A stretch of DNA of 46,410 nucleotides from Candidatus Giovannonibacteria bacterium (GTDB taxonomy: Bacteria; Patescibacteriota; Minisyncoccia; JACPKW01; UBA11713), in contig JACOXM010000008.1 of assembly GCA_016176285.1 (NCBI GenBank), positions 1 to 46,410 of the forward strand. Direction: 5' to 3'. Position 1 is the stretch's first letter. Every line of letters starts with the position of its first letter. The notes beneath the pieces were generated by a model. That model saw only the letters and a list, made by a program, of their open reading frames with translations, was not told where the DNA came from and ran no database searches. This document shows, piece by piece, positions 1 through 8,939 of the stretch. The position numbers and the translations under genes were made by a program.

Positions 1-103
1 CAGCTCATTAAAAAGTAACTCGCATCATGGCTGGCAATTCTACATTGCGGGCCTTTTAATTTTCTGATACACTGTTTAGTAAATTTGTTCGCAAGGAGGA
101 GAA

Positions 104-550
104 ATGGCAAAGAGAGTTCTTGAGACATTCGTTTCGAAGGGAAAATATGAGGACAGAACCGACAGCACGATATTTGTTGGTTGTTCCATGGGGAGCTGCG
201 GTCCTCATAACGAGCGATTTCTTAAATGGCGTGGATGCAAGCTCGCTGATAGGATTCTCGTCCCGGGATCTGTGGGATCCTTTGTGAAGGACCCTAACCG
301 TTACGAAGACATTCGATTTCTGTCGAAAGCTCATGACGTAAAGTTGATTTTAGCCATCCAACACTTAAGGTGTGCCTTTTATCTGGATGAAAACAACCAA
401 CTTCCGGTGGAAATTTACGAAAGACAAATGAAAGACATGGGGATATGGACCCAGGAGGTGAAACTAATTAATCCCCATACAGATATCGAACTCTATTACC
501 AGGAGCCGAACCAGGATGAGCGGCTGGCTTTCAGGCCGCTGTATCGCTGA
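104..550 (+). CDS. Divergent beta-carbonic-anhydrase-like protein (148 aa)
   Basis: ORF with SD AAGGAGGAG upstream of ATG; motif VGCSMGSCG ... AIQHLRCAFY resembles the beta-CA Cys...HxxC zinc-ligand layout; followed by an intrinsic terminator. Confidence 0.7.
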   Translation: MAKRVLETFVSKGKYEDRTDSTIFVGCSMGSCGPHNERFLKWRGCKLADRILVPGSVGSFVKDPNRYEDIRFLSKAHDVKLILAIQHLRCAFYLDENNQLPVEIYERQMKDMGIWTQEVKLINPHTDIELYYQEPNQDERLAFRPLYR

Positions 551-560
551 TGATCCCAGC

Positions 561-588
561 GGGGTGTGCAAGTTGCATACCCCTTTTT
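561..588 (+). terminator. Rho-independent terminator after the 104..550 ORF
   Basis: GGGGTGTGC-AAGTT-GCATACCCC-TTTTT hairpin (one G.U pair) plus T-tract. Confidence 0.8.
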
Positions 589-590
589 AA

Positions 591-617
591 TTAGCAGTCT
601 TGACGGGGGAGTGCTAA
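591..617 (+). promoter_or_regulatory. CIRCE operator (HrcA-binding inverted repeat)
   Basis: TTAGCAGTC-N9-GAGTGCTAA versus canonical TTAGCACTC-N9-GAGTGCTAA (one mismatch); immediately upstream of hrcA. Confidence 0.92.
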
Positions 618-628
618 AAAACTATAAT
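600..628 (+). promoter_or_regulatory. Sigma70-type promoter overlapping CIRCE
   Basis: TTGACG (600-605), 17-bp spacer, TATAAT (623-628); ATG at 635, six nt after the -10. Confidence 0.85.
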
Positions 629-634
629 GGCTTT

Positions 635-1334
635 ATGCAAAAATTGGGCGCCAGGGAAGAGAACATTCTGGACTATCTGATACGTGATTATATAAGGACG
701 GCTTCTCCCGTTTCGTCCGGGAAGATATTCGGATCTGGGCTTTTCCGTTTGAGCTGATGGTGAGGGTTACCTCGAACAGCCTTACACATCTTCCGGTCGC
801 GTTCCCACGGACAAGGCCTACAGGTATTTTGTCGATAATTTAATGTCGCATAAAGTTCCGTCAAAAAAAGAAAGGACCGTTGTCAGCGAAATAATGAAGG
901 ATATGAAAGAGCGGCACGAGATAATTTTTGAAGATTTTGTTAAAACACTCTCGGAGGAGCTCGGTCTTTTTACGGGCATCGCAAATTTTTCGGGCAATCC
1001 TAAAATTGAAGGATTCGGGCTCGAGAGGGTTTTTAGTGAGCCGGAATTTGACGACCACGGCTTAACGGTTGAGTTCTCAAGACTTATTGATAATTTAGAA
1101 GGAGTTGCCAGAAATTTACTAGAAGAGTCCTCGGATGCGAGGCCGGAAATATTTATTGGAAAGGAAAGTTCTCCAGAATATGTCAAAGAATTCAGCGCGG
1201 TTGCGATTAAATTTCTTGATGAAGATTTGGGCGAGAGCGTAATTTTTTCGCTTGGCCCGAAGAGGATGAATTACGAAAAAACTTATTCGGTTTATTCATT
1301 AATAAATAACGAGATAAAAGAAGTGATAGAATAA
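635..1334 (+). pseudogene. hrcA: Heat-inducible transcription repressor HrcA, disrupted in the winged-helix domain
   Basis: N-terminal part MQKLGAREENILDYLIRDYIRTASPVSSGKIF in the 566..757 frame; [30 protein letters not shown] and the rest in another frame (843..1334); SSATIRNEM-like recognition segment missing with an in-frame TGA. Confidence 0.8.
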
Positions 1335-1337
1335 AAT

Positions 1338-1859
1338 ATGCAAGATGAAAACGAAGAAATAGAGATAGAGGAAGAAATTATAGAAGAAGAGGGGCTGAAA
1401 GATAAGATGAAAAAGCTGCGGGACGACCTTAAAACTTGCCGCAAGGAAAGAGAAGAATATCTTGCGGGCTGGCAGAGGGCGAAAGCTGATTTCATAAACG
1501 CCAGAAAAGAGGAGGAGAAGGCTCGCGAAGGATTTATAAAATTTTCCCAAGCCGAAATTATCTTATCCCTCCTGCCCGTTCTCGACTCCCTGGAAATGGC
1601 GCTCCTGCACGGGGTATCCGGCTTAAAGGAGATACATCAGCAATTTTATGAAATATTAAAGCAAAAGGGAGCCGTGCCGATGGAAGCGATTGGAAAAAAA
1701 TTTAATCCAACGGAGCATGAAGCGATATCGCAGGAAGAAGTTTTGGACCCAGATAAGGACGATGTTGTGATAGATGATTTGCAGAAGGGATGGTATCTCC
1801 ACGAAAAAGTATTAAGGCCTGCAAAAGTTAAAGTCGGACATTATAAAAATAAAGAATAA
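1338..1859 (+). CDS. grpE: Nucleotide exchange factor GrpE
   Basis: Acidic coiled-coil N-terminus, FINARKEEEKAREG, FNPTEHEAISQ..., GWYLHEKVLRPAKVKVG; directly upstream of dnaK. Confidence 0.95.
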   Translation: MQDENEEIEIEEEIIEEEGLKDKMKKLRDDLKTCRKEREEYLAGWQRAKADFINARKEEEKAREGFIKFSQAEIILSLLPVLDSLEMALLHGVSGLKEIHQQFYEILKQKGAVPMEAIGKKFNPTEHEAISQEEVLDPDKDDVVIDDLQKGWYLHEKVLRPAKVKVGHYKNKE

Positions 1860-1873
1860 AAAATTAAAATAAC

Positions 1874-3790
1874 ATGCCAAAAATATTAGGAATAGATTTA
1901 GGAACAACTAACTCCGCGATGGCGGTGGTTGAGGGGGGCGAGGCGCGCATCCTTGAAAACGAAGAGGGGGTAAGGACTACCCCTTCGATGGTTGCAATTT
2001 CGAAAGCGGGCGACCGGGTAACGGGATTGCTCGCGAAGAGGCAGGCCGTTACAAATCCCGAAAACACTATTTATTCCATAAAGCGCTTGATCGGAAGGAA
2101 ATTCAGCGATCCGGAAGTTGCGAGGGATATTAAATGGATGCCTTTTAAAATGCGGGAATCCGCAAACGGCGGGGTTGAGATAAAAATGGCGGATAAATGG
2201 CAAAGGCCCGAAGAAATATCCGCAATGGTTTTGCAAAAAATGAAACGGGATGCGGAAGCGAAGTTGGGAGAAAAAATTACCGAAGCGGTTATTACCGTCC
2301 CGGCTTATTTCGACGATTCGCAAAGGGCCGCAACAAAGGCGGCTGGAGAAATCGCGGGATTTAGCGTAAAAAGAATCTTGCCGGAGCCGACTGCGGCTGC
2401 GCTTGCGTACGGGATTAATAAAAAAAAGGATGAAAAAGTTGTTGTATATGATTTCGGCGGGGGGACTTTCGATATTTCCGTTCTTGAAATAAGCGCGGAT
2501 ACGGTTGAAGTGCGCGCGATCGGCGGAGATACGCATTTGGGAGGAGATGATTTGGACCAGATTCTAATCAATCACCTCGTGAATGAATTCAAGAAGTCGG
2601 ATGGAATAGATTTGTCCAAGGATTCCTTGGCGCTACAACGCTTGAAGGAAGCTGCGGAAAAGGCCAAGCACGAATTATCTACAACGATTGAAACCGAAAT
2701 AAACATCCCATTCATTACGGCGAATGCCTCCGGCCCGAAACATTTTCTAATAAAACTTTCCAGGGCGAAGTTAGAAGATTTAGTGGGGTCGCTGATAACT
2801 CGTTCAATCGAACTTACAAGGGAGACCGTTACCGCGTCTTCTCCGAAGGGGGCGGGATTTAAGCTAAATGAAATTGACGAAGTTATTTTGGTTGGCGGGC
2901 AGACAAGAATGCCCATGATTCAGGAGGAGGTTAAAAAACTTTTTGGAAAGGAGCCGAACAAGTCCATTAACCCGGACGAAGTCGTGGCTATCGGAGCGGC
3001 CGTGCAGGCGGGAATTTTACAGGGAGATGTGAAGGATGTTTTGCTTCTCGATGTGACGCCTCTTTCTCTTGGAATAGAAACTTTGGGAGGAGTTTTCACG
3101 AAAATAATAGAAAAAAATACCACGATACCGGTATCAAAAAGCCAGGTTTTTTCCACTGCCGCGGATAATCAAACTTCGGTGGAAATACATGTGCTGCAGG
3201 GAGAGCGTGAAATGGCGCAGTTTAATAAAACACTTGGAAGGTTTATTCTTGATGGAATTCCTCCGTCTCCGCGGGGAATGCCGCAGGTTGAAGTTTCCTT
3301 TGACATAGATGCCAATGGAATCTTAAATGTAAAAGCCAAAGACAAGGCGTCTAATAAGGAGCAGTCCGTAAGGATTGAATCTTCCACGGGCTTATCAAAA
3401 GAAGATATTGAAAAAATGAAGAAGGACGCGGAAATGCATAGCGCGGAAGATCACAAGAGGCGAGAAGAAATTGAAATAAAAAATCAAGCTGATGCCGCAA
3501 TTTACGCGGCGGAAAAAGCATTGCGGGATTCCGGAGATAAAGTTCCTGCCGATGTTAAAACCCAAATTGAATTAAGGATTAATGAATTAAAAAACGTAAA
3601 AGAAGGTACGGATGTAAATGAAATCAAGAAAAAAATGGAAGAACTTTCGCACGACCTTACAAAAATAGGGGAGGCACTTTACAGACAAAAGGATCAGGGC
3701 GCAACTAATAACCCTGCCAACCAGGGGAGAGACGCGGAATTCGAAGATATAAAAAAAGAAGATAAAGATAAACCGGAGGGAGAAAAATAA
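1874..3790 (+). CDS. dnaK: Molecular chaperone DnaK (Hsp70)
   Basis: [44 protein letters not shown]. Confidence 0.99.
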   Translation: MPKILGIDLGTTNSAMAVVEGGEARILENEEGVRTTPSMVAISKAGDRVTGLLAKRQAVTNPENTIYSIKRLIGRKFSDPEVARDIKWMPFKMRESANGGVEIKMADKWQRPEEISAMVLQKMKRDAEAKLGEKITEAVITVPAYFDDSQRAATKAAGEIAGFSVKRILPEPTAAALAYGINKKKDEKVVVYDFGGGTFDISVLEISADTVEVRAIGGDTHLGGDDLDQILINHLVNEFKKSDGIDLSKDSLALQRLKEAAEKAKHELSTTIETEINIPFITANASGPKHFLIKLSRAKLEDLVGSLITRSIELTRETVTASSPKGAGFKLNEIDEVILVGGQTRMPMIQEEVKKLFGKEPNKSINPDEVVAIGAAVQAGILQGDVKDVLLLDVTPLSLGIETLGGVFTKIIEKNTTIPVSKSQVFSTAADNQTSVEIHVLQGEREMAQFNKTLGRFILDGIPPSPRGMPQVEVSFDIDANGILNVKAKDKASNKEQSVRIESSTGLSKEDIEKMKKDAEMHSAEDHKRREEIEIKNQADAAIYAAEKALRDSGDKVPADVKTQIELRINELKNVKEGTDVNEIKKKMEELSHDLTKIGEALYRQKDQGATNNPANQGRDAEFEDIKKEDKDKPEGEK

Positions 3791-3795
3791 TTCCG

Positions 3796-4731
3796 ATGCC
3801 GAAGCTCCCGCAACTGATATTCGCCGGACTCGCCGCTATTAGCGAAGCCGTTTTCTGGTATTTGACGGGTGCCGCTTCGGCATCGGAATTCGGCACCATT
3901 CAATTTTTAGCCGGAATAAGCCTCATGACATTTTTTGTTTTTATTGGGCTTTCCTTTCTTTTTTCGAGTGTCTCGTGGATCCTTTTTGCGGTATTTGCGG
4001 GAGCCTTGCCGATTTTGTTTTCTCTCGATGACGTTTCTACATCCATCGGAATTATTATTATTCTTTCCGTTCTCTCGCTTATTCCCGCGTGGCTTATAAA
4101 AAGAGAAATAGGAATAAGGCGAAATTTCTCCGTATGGTATAACTTATATCGGGGCTTTCCGCTTTTTTTAACCTTACTTTCCCTTTCGCTGGCGCTTTAT
4201 TTTTATTCTTCAGAAAAAGCTCAAACGTTTGAAGAAATAATTCCCCAATCCTTGTTTGAAAAAGCTTTGGGTGCGGCAGGCAAAATTTCCTTAATAAACT
4301 CTTTTCTCCCATTCAACATTCCAAACCCAAACAAAACAGTTAACGAAGCTTTGATTGAACAGATACGCTTGCGATCCGGCGAGGACTTAACCAAGTATTC
4401 GGTTGTCGAACGAGAAATTATATTATCTGAAGCGAGGAATATTCTTGCACGCAATTTGGAGGTTAAAAATATTGACGGAAATGCCAAAGTCGGCACAATT
4501 TTTTACAGAGAAAGCATAAAGCTTTTGGAGGAAAAGTTTGAAAGTTATAGGATGTATCTGCCGTTGGCTTTCGCGCTCGCGGTTTTTGCGGCGTTCAGAA
4601 CTTCGTTTATTTTTGCAGGATGGCTGGCTGTTGCTTTGTGCTGGATAATATATAAAATACTTCTATATACCAGGGTCGTCGAATTAACTAAGAGGGAGGT
4701 TCCCCATGAATATATAGAGTTTAATAAATAA
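3796..4731 (+). CDS. Multi-pass membrane protein of unknown function located between dnaK and dnaJ
   Basis: 311-aa ORF with several hydrophobic segments, spaced tightly in the dnaK-dnaJ operon. Confidence 0.85.
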   Translation: MPKLPQLIFAGLAAISEAVFWYLTGAASASEFGTIQFLAGISLMTFFVFIGLSFLFSSVSWILFAVFAGALPILFSLDDVSTSIGIIIILSVLSLIPAWLIKREIGIRRNFSVWYNLYRGFPLFLTLLSLSLALYFYSSEKAQTFEEIIPQSLFEKALGAAGKISLINSFLPFNIPNPNKTVNEALIEQIRLRSGEDLTKYSVVEREIILSEARNILARNLEVKNIDGNAKVGTIFYRESIKLLEEKFESYRMYLPLAFALAVFAAFRTSFIFAGWLAVALCWIIYKILLYTRVVELTKREVPHEYIEFNK

Positions 4732-4732
4732 A

Positions 4733-5770
4733 ATGCCAAAAGATTATTACGAAATATTGGGAGTGCAAAAGGGCGCAACAAAAGACGAAATAAAAAGGGC
4801 TTTCAGGAAGCTCGCGCACAAACATCATCCGGACAAGGGAGGCAGTGAAGATAAATTTAAAGAAATTAACGAAGCCTATCAGGTGTTGTCTGATGACAGA
4901 AAAAAAGCCGAGTACGACCGTTACGGGCGCGTGTTCGGGGACGGTTCCCAAGCTGACGGAGGTTTTGATTTTTCAGATTTGGGCGGTTTTGATTTCGGCG
5001 AAATTTTCGAAGATATTTTTAATTTCGGGAAGGGCGGCACGAGAATAAAAAGGGGGCGGGATATTTCAATAGAAGTTGATTTGAGTTTTGAGGAAGCTGT
5101 TTTTGGCACGGAAAGAAAAGTGCTTCTCACTAAAGCTTCCTTCTGCAGCATTTGCCAGGGTACGGGAGCGGCTCCGGGCACAAAAACAAAAACATGTACT
5201 GTGTGCAATGGAGCGGGAACTGTTCGGGAGACTGGTAAATCTTTTTTTGGGTCTTTCTCGCGCGTAGTCGAATGCCAAAAATGCCACGGAAGGGGATTTA
5301 TTCCTGACGAGAACTGCCAAGTCTGCCGGGGCAACGGAATACTTTCGAAGCGGGAAGAAGTAATTTTGAATATTCCCGCGGGCATTCGCGATGGCGAGAT
5401 CATAAAACTTTCTGGCGCTGGGGAGGCGGCAGTCGGAGGGGTTGCGGGAGATTTGTATGTGAGGGTGAATGTTTCGAAGCATCATGTTTTCTCGCGCGAA
5501 GGAGACGATCTTCTTATGGATTTGGCGATACCTGTTTCCGAGGCGATCCTTGGCGGCGAGAGGACGATTAACGCGATCGACGGAGCAATTAAATTAAAAA
5601 TTCCCGAAGGCATTGATTCCGGTGAATTTTTGCGGATCCGCGGCCGCGGGGTCCCGCGAGAATCAGGAAAAAGGGGAGATTTGGTAATAAAAATCATTGT
5701 TAAAACTCCGAAGCGCCTTTCCAAAAAAGCCCGGGATCTCATTGAGGAATTGAAAAAGGAGGGGATATAA
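4733..5770 (+). CDS. dnaJ: Chaperone DnaJ
   Basis: J-domain DYYEILGVQKGATKDEIKRAFRKLAHKHHPDKGG, G/F region, CxxCxGxG zinc repeats. Confidence 0.98.
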   Translation: MPKDYYEILGVQKGATKDEIKRAFRKLAHKHHPDKGGSEDKFKEINEAYQVLSDDRKKAEYDRYGRVFGDGSQADGGFDFSDLGGFDFGEIFEDIFNFGKGGTRIKRGRDISIEVDLSFEEAVFGTERKVLLTKASFCSICQGTGAAPGTKTKTCTVCNGAGTVRETGKSFFGSFSRVVECQKCHGRGFIPDENCQVCRGNGILSKREEVILNIPAGIRDGEIIKLSGAGEAAVGGVAGDLYVRVNVSKHHVFSREGDDLLMDLAIPVSEAILGGERTINAIDGAIKLKIPEGIDSGEFLRIRGRGVPRESGKRGDLVIKIIVKTPKRLSKKARDLIEELKKEGI

Positions 5771-5817
5771 AAATTCCTAAAGATCTATACAATTTCAAAA
5801 AAAAACGAAATTAAAGA

Positions 5818-5857
5818 ATGATACACAGATTATGCTATCGCATTTTTTGTGTATCAT
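5818..5857. repeat. 40-bp dyad element, left copy
   Basis: ATGATACACA...TGTGTATCAT perfect 10-bp inverted arms; ~28/40 identical to 6437..6476. Confidence 0.75.
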
Positions 5858-5871
5858 TTTATAATTATTCT

Positions 5872-6420
5872 ATGAACATATACTCTATTAGACAAAAAAT
5901 TCTCCTTCTTTTATTTTCGGGCCTGGCAATGGGGCTAACTAGATCTCCAAAACAATATTTTAGAATTGCAAAAAATATTCCCAAAAAATGGAAGGAGATT
6001 AATCGCCATGAGTTATATCGCGCTGTTCGTGAATTTAAAAATCAAAGGCTTATTGATTTTTTAGAAAGGGATGATGGCACAATTCAAATTATTATATCGG
6101 AAAAGGGAAAGAGGAGAGCTCTGAAATATAAGTTGGACGAAGTTGAAATTAAAACCCCTAGTAAATGGGATAAGAAATGGCGGATTGTTATTTTCGATAT
6201 TCCAGAGAAAAGAAAGAAAGCACGAGAAGCGTTGCGACTCAAACTTCGCGAGCTTGGTTTTAAAGAACTTCAAAAAAGTGTTTTCGTGCACCCCTATGAG
6301 TGTAGGGATGAAATTAGTTTTATAACTGAAGTTTTTGAACTAAGGCCATATATAAGAATGATTTTGTCGGATTCAATAACAAACGATGAAGAGTTAAAAT
6401 TGTATTTTGGATTGGTTTAA
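5872..6420 (+). CDS. PaaX-family / Cas2-like fold protein
   Basis: Winged-helix-like N-terminus then KWRIVIFDIPEKRKKAREALRLKLRELGFKELQKSVFVHPYEC, typical of PaaX C-terminal/Cas2-like ferredoxin fold; TATAAT six nt upstream of ATG 5872. Confidence 0.8.
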   Translation: MNIYSIRQKILLLLFSGLAMGLTRSPKQYFRIAKNIPKKWKEINRHELYRAVREFKNQRLIDFLERDDGTIQIIISEKGKRRALKYKLDEVEIKTPSKWDKKWRIVIFDIPEKRKKAREALRLKLRELGFKELQKSVFVHPYECRDEISFITEVFELRPYIRMILSDSITNDEELKLYFGLV

Positions 6421-6436
6421 TAATAAATAATAAAAA

Positions 6437-6476
6437 ATGGTACATATTCTCGGCGATCGCTGGTTTTGCGTATCAT
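6437..6476. repeat. 40-bp dyad element, right copy
   Basis: ATGGTACATA...GCGATCGC...TGCGTATCAT; aligns without gaps to 5818..5857. Confidence 0.7.
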
Positions 6477-6514
6477 TTTAAAAATAGGAGAATTGTTTAA
6501 AAAGGAATGATTTG

Positions 6515-6587
6515 TCCGCCCACTTGGAATCGAACCAAGAACCTTCTCCTTAAAAGGGAGCTGCTCTGCCAATTGAGCTATGGGCGG
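6515..6587 (-). tRNA. tRNA-Lys (anticodon TTT)
   Basis: Reverse complement CCGCCCATAGCTCAATTGGCAGAGCAGCTCCCTTTTAAGGAGAAGGTTCTTGGTTCGATTCCAAGTGGGCGGA; 7-bp acceptor stem, T-loop GTTCGATTC; CCA not encoded. Confidence 0.96.
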
Positions 6588-6771
6588 TATGGACATTATA
6601 ATAAGGATTCTTGTATTTTTCAACAATTCAAGAACAGGTTAAATTTTCAAATCTGAAGTTTTGTGTTTTAGTAAGAATCAGTTATATTTTTCGTCTTTTA
6701 ATTTATAGTTTTTGTCGTCTTTAACATATAAAGGTCGGCTATTATTCTAAATTAATACTTAGCCAAATATA

Positions 6772-7110
6772 ATGCCTATTGTTATTAATTGGATAATTTC
6801 AGCCCTTGCGATAATCGTTGTCGCGTATCTTTTGCCGGGAGTAACGGTTTCGGGGTTTATTGCGGCACTTATCACTGCGCTTGTCTTGGGAATCATTAAC
6901 GCGTTCCTGAGACCCATTCTTGTCATCCTGACTCTGCCAATAAATATTATAACCTTAGGGCTTTTCACATTTGTAATTAACGCACTGTTAATAATGCTTG
7001 CAGGGGCAGTCGTCCCGGGGTTTGCCGTGAGAAATTTTTGGTGGGCTTTGCTTTTTAGTTTGGTTCTAACCCTTGTAAATTATTTCTTGGGAAGCCTAGC
7101 CGCGGAGTAA
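6772..7110 (+). CDS. Phage holin family 4 / YvlD-like small membrane protein
   Basis: 112 aa, four hydrophobic helices; VLGIINAFLRPILVILTLPINIITLGLFTFVINALLIMLAG is characteristic. Confidence 0.85.
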   Translation: MPIVINWIISALAIIVVAYLLPGVTVSGFIAALITALVLGIINAFLRPILVILTLPINIITLGLFTFVINALLIMLAGAVVPGFAVRNFWWALLFSLVLTLVNYFLGSLAAE

Positions 7111-7126
7111 ATTTTTAAAATTTAAA

Positions 7127-7153
7127 TGGCGCGTTCCTGTTTGGAGCGCGCCA
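7127..7153. terminator. GC-rich hairpin between convergent genes
   Basis: TGGCGCGTTCC-TGTTT-GGAGCGCGCCA, 11-bp stem with one G.U; no clear T-tract. Confidence 0.5.
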
Positions 7154-7175
7154 CGCATGTTGGTCGCGAAATGAA

Positions 7176-7397
7176 CTAGATTCTTTTTTGAGGAATCTTA
7201 ATCTTGGTGTTTTCAAGAAATTGTTTCGCTCGTTCGGGATCCCGGGCGACCTGCTCCACGTTTTTCCAGCTGATGCCGATTGCATAACGTTGCTTGCAAT
7301 TTATACAAACAGGATCAATTTCGTTGACCGGCACATGGAAACACGTATCGCACCCCCTTGGCGCCATGCAAATAACGGCGCGAAATTCTTCCTTCAT
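7176..7397 (-). CDS. Small Cys-containing hypothetical protein (73 aa)
   Basis: AAGGAGG-type SD upstream of ATG; CDTC...CINC Cys pairs. Confidence 0.65.
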   Translation of the reverse strand: MKEEFRAVICMAPRGCDTCFHVPVNEIDPVCINCKQRYAIGISWKNVEQVARDPERAKQFLENTKIKIPQKRI

Positions 7398-7542
7398 TTC
7401 CCTTTTTCCTCCTTTTTAAAAAAAGATACAAAACATCTAGTTTACTAAATTAGTTATATTTTGCAAGCTGGACAGCATATTTTGAATGTGCTAAAGAGTA
7501 TAGGTTCGTAACTTAAAAATTTGGAGAAGGGAGAGAGTGGCG

Positions 7543-8220
7543 ATGATCACATTATTTGTCATGTTTTTGCTGATGTCTGGTGTGGCTAATGCAGCCACAT
7601 GGCACACTTTTTACTGGGGAGGATATGATCCGAAGGTTACTACCATTGAAGCGTACCTTGCTAAATGGGAAAAACCCGGAATGGCGAGAGCAAATCGAAC
7701 CGAGGTTTTGGAATCTGCGCGGCGTGCATTCGGCAGGGACTTCAAGGATTGGGAGGAGTATAAAAAATTTCTCAGAAGTCCGGAAGTTTCTGTGGCTCCA
7801 TGCGTATTCACAAAGACTCGGATTTCGCATCTAGAACTTAAACCTAGGAGGATTGGATATCAAATCCGGGATCATCTTCCGGATGAGTTTTGCATCAGGT
7901 ACCAGGGTTCGGACCGCATTTCTCTTTTGTGCGGTCAGGATTTGGAACCGCCTAGAGTTGTAGCGGTAACTCCGGCTCCGGCCGTAACTCAAATTCAGCC
8001 ACCGCCTCGGCCAATAACGCCGTCAGTGTGGAGGCAGCAAGAACCGCCAATCGCGATGGTTAAATGCGAATGGCGAGATTTTACATCTGCGCCAGTTACG
8101 ATTGGTTCCGGATGGAATGTTGGAGTCTGGGGAAGGCATGGAATGGGTGTTCACAATGGAGGAAGTGGAGCGGTAACGGCACAAGGTGGCTACGGCTTTA
8201 AAGATTGTCCGAAACAGTAA
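7543..8220 (+). CDS. Secreted protein of unknown function
   Basis: Hydrophobic signal peptide MITLFVMFLLMSGVANAA; GGAG-type SD; an in-frame GTG start at 7537 is also possible. Confidence 0.75.
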   Translation: MITLFVMFLLMSGVANAATWHTFYWGGYDPKVTTIEAYLAKWEKPGMARANRTEVLESARRAFGRDFKDWEEYKKFLRSPEVSVAPCVFTKTRISHLELKPRRIGYQIRDHLPDEFCIRYQGSDRISLLCGQDLEPPRVVAVTPAPAVTQIQPPPRPITPSVWRQQEPPIAMVKCEWRDFTSAPVTIGSGWNVGVWGRHGMGVHNGGSGAVTAQGGYGFKDCPKQ

Positions 8221-8233
8221 ATAGGAGGTATCC

Positions 8234-8926
8234 ATGAGAACTCGGTATTATTATATTCTGATAGTTTTTGCCGGCATTGTTTCAGGTTGTAGTGCTGCTG
8301 GTTTTGGTCGGCTCGGTGATTGTGTTGATCTGCCGGACGGAACAAAGACTTGTTCAACTTACGGTAAAACGCCGGGGGTTTCCGGTCCTGATCTAACCTT
8401 CGCTGAGACGTATCGGTGTGACGGTAAATGTCAGATTCAGAGCAGGTACCACGGAACTGCACCAGGCGCGGTTGAAGTTGGCGTTGCAGGTATCGGAGCC
8501 GCGACAGTTACTGCAACAGGACAAGGCGTCGCCGCTTATTTCTTGAGCAAAACTAAGCCGACGCGGATAAATGAAACGAATACGTTTAGCAACGATGCCA
8601 ACAACGGGAACTCCATCGGCGTCGACGTTGACCAGTCGCAGAGCCAAAAAGGCGGGAGTGCCGTGGCTAAAGGTGGCGGACCGGTTAACGTCAAAGTTGA
8701 CAACGCATCTTCATCTGCGAGCTCCAGTTCCAGCTTATCGAAGGGCGGTTCGACTGGTCCTATTACAACTTTTGGCGGCGAGGGTGGCAAAGTTGTTGGC
8801 AGTGGAAACAGTATGAATAAGGTTGATACCGGACCGACGACTGTTGACGTTAAAGCAGAGCTGAAAAACATTCAGAGCCAGCGGCAAATGCCACGTAGAC
8901 CTTCTACATGGCACCAAGACCCATAA
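8234..8926 (+). CDS. Putative lipoprotein, Ser/Gly/Asn-rich
   Basis: SD AGGAGG; signal peptide ending in lipobox-like IVSGC; low-complexity SSSASSSSSLSKGG. Confidence 0.75.
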   Translation: MRTRYYYILIVFAGIVSGCSAAGFGRLGDCVDLPDGTKTCSTYGKTPGVSGPDLTFAETYRCDGKCQIQSRYHGTAPGAVEVGVAGIGAATVTATGQGVAAYFLSKTKPTRINETNTFSNDANNGNSIGVDVDQSQSQKGGSAVAKGGGPVNVKVDNASSSASSSSSLSKGGSTGPITTFGGEGGKVVGSGNSMNKVDTGPTTVDVKAELKNIQSQRQMPRRPSTWHQDP

Positions 8927-8939
8927 AAGGAGGACTGAA

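Noticed and set aside
566-634. N-terminal extension of the hrcA fragment from 566
   Set aside because: It overlaps the intrinsic terminator, CIRCE and promoter; the HrcA-like sequence starts at ATG 635
741-760. UGA recoding (as in Gracilibacteria/Absconditabacteria) explaining the hrcA stop
   Set aside because: UGA is used as an ordinary stop elsewhere (e.g. 41777-41779, 550 region) and the frame also shifts, so recoding cannot rescue hrcA
5818-5871. N-terminal extension of the PaaX-like ORF from ATG 5818
   Set aside because: It runs through the inverted repeat and the -10 TATAAT; ATG 5872 fits the promoter and protein family better
5872-6476. CRISPR-Cas locus suggested by the Cas2-like protein
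   Set aside because: No cas1 or effector and no spaced direct-repeat array; only two 40-bp elements, one on each side of the gene
6772-7110. Prophage remnant suggested by the holin-family-4 protein
   Set aside because: This YvlD-like family is widespread as chromosomal membrane proteins, and no other phage structural genes are present
7127-7153. Hairpin as a riboswitch or ncRNA
   Set aside because: It lies between convergent genes and is simply explained as a terminator-like stem
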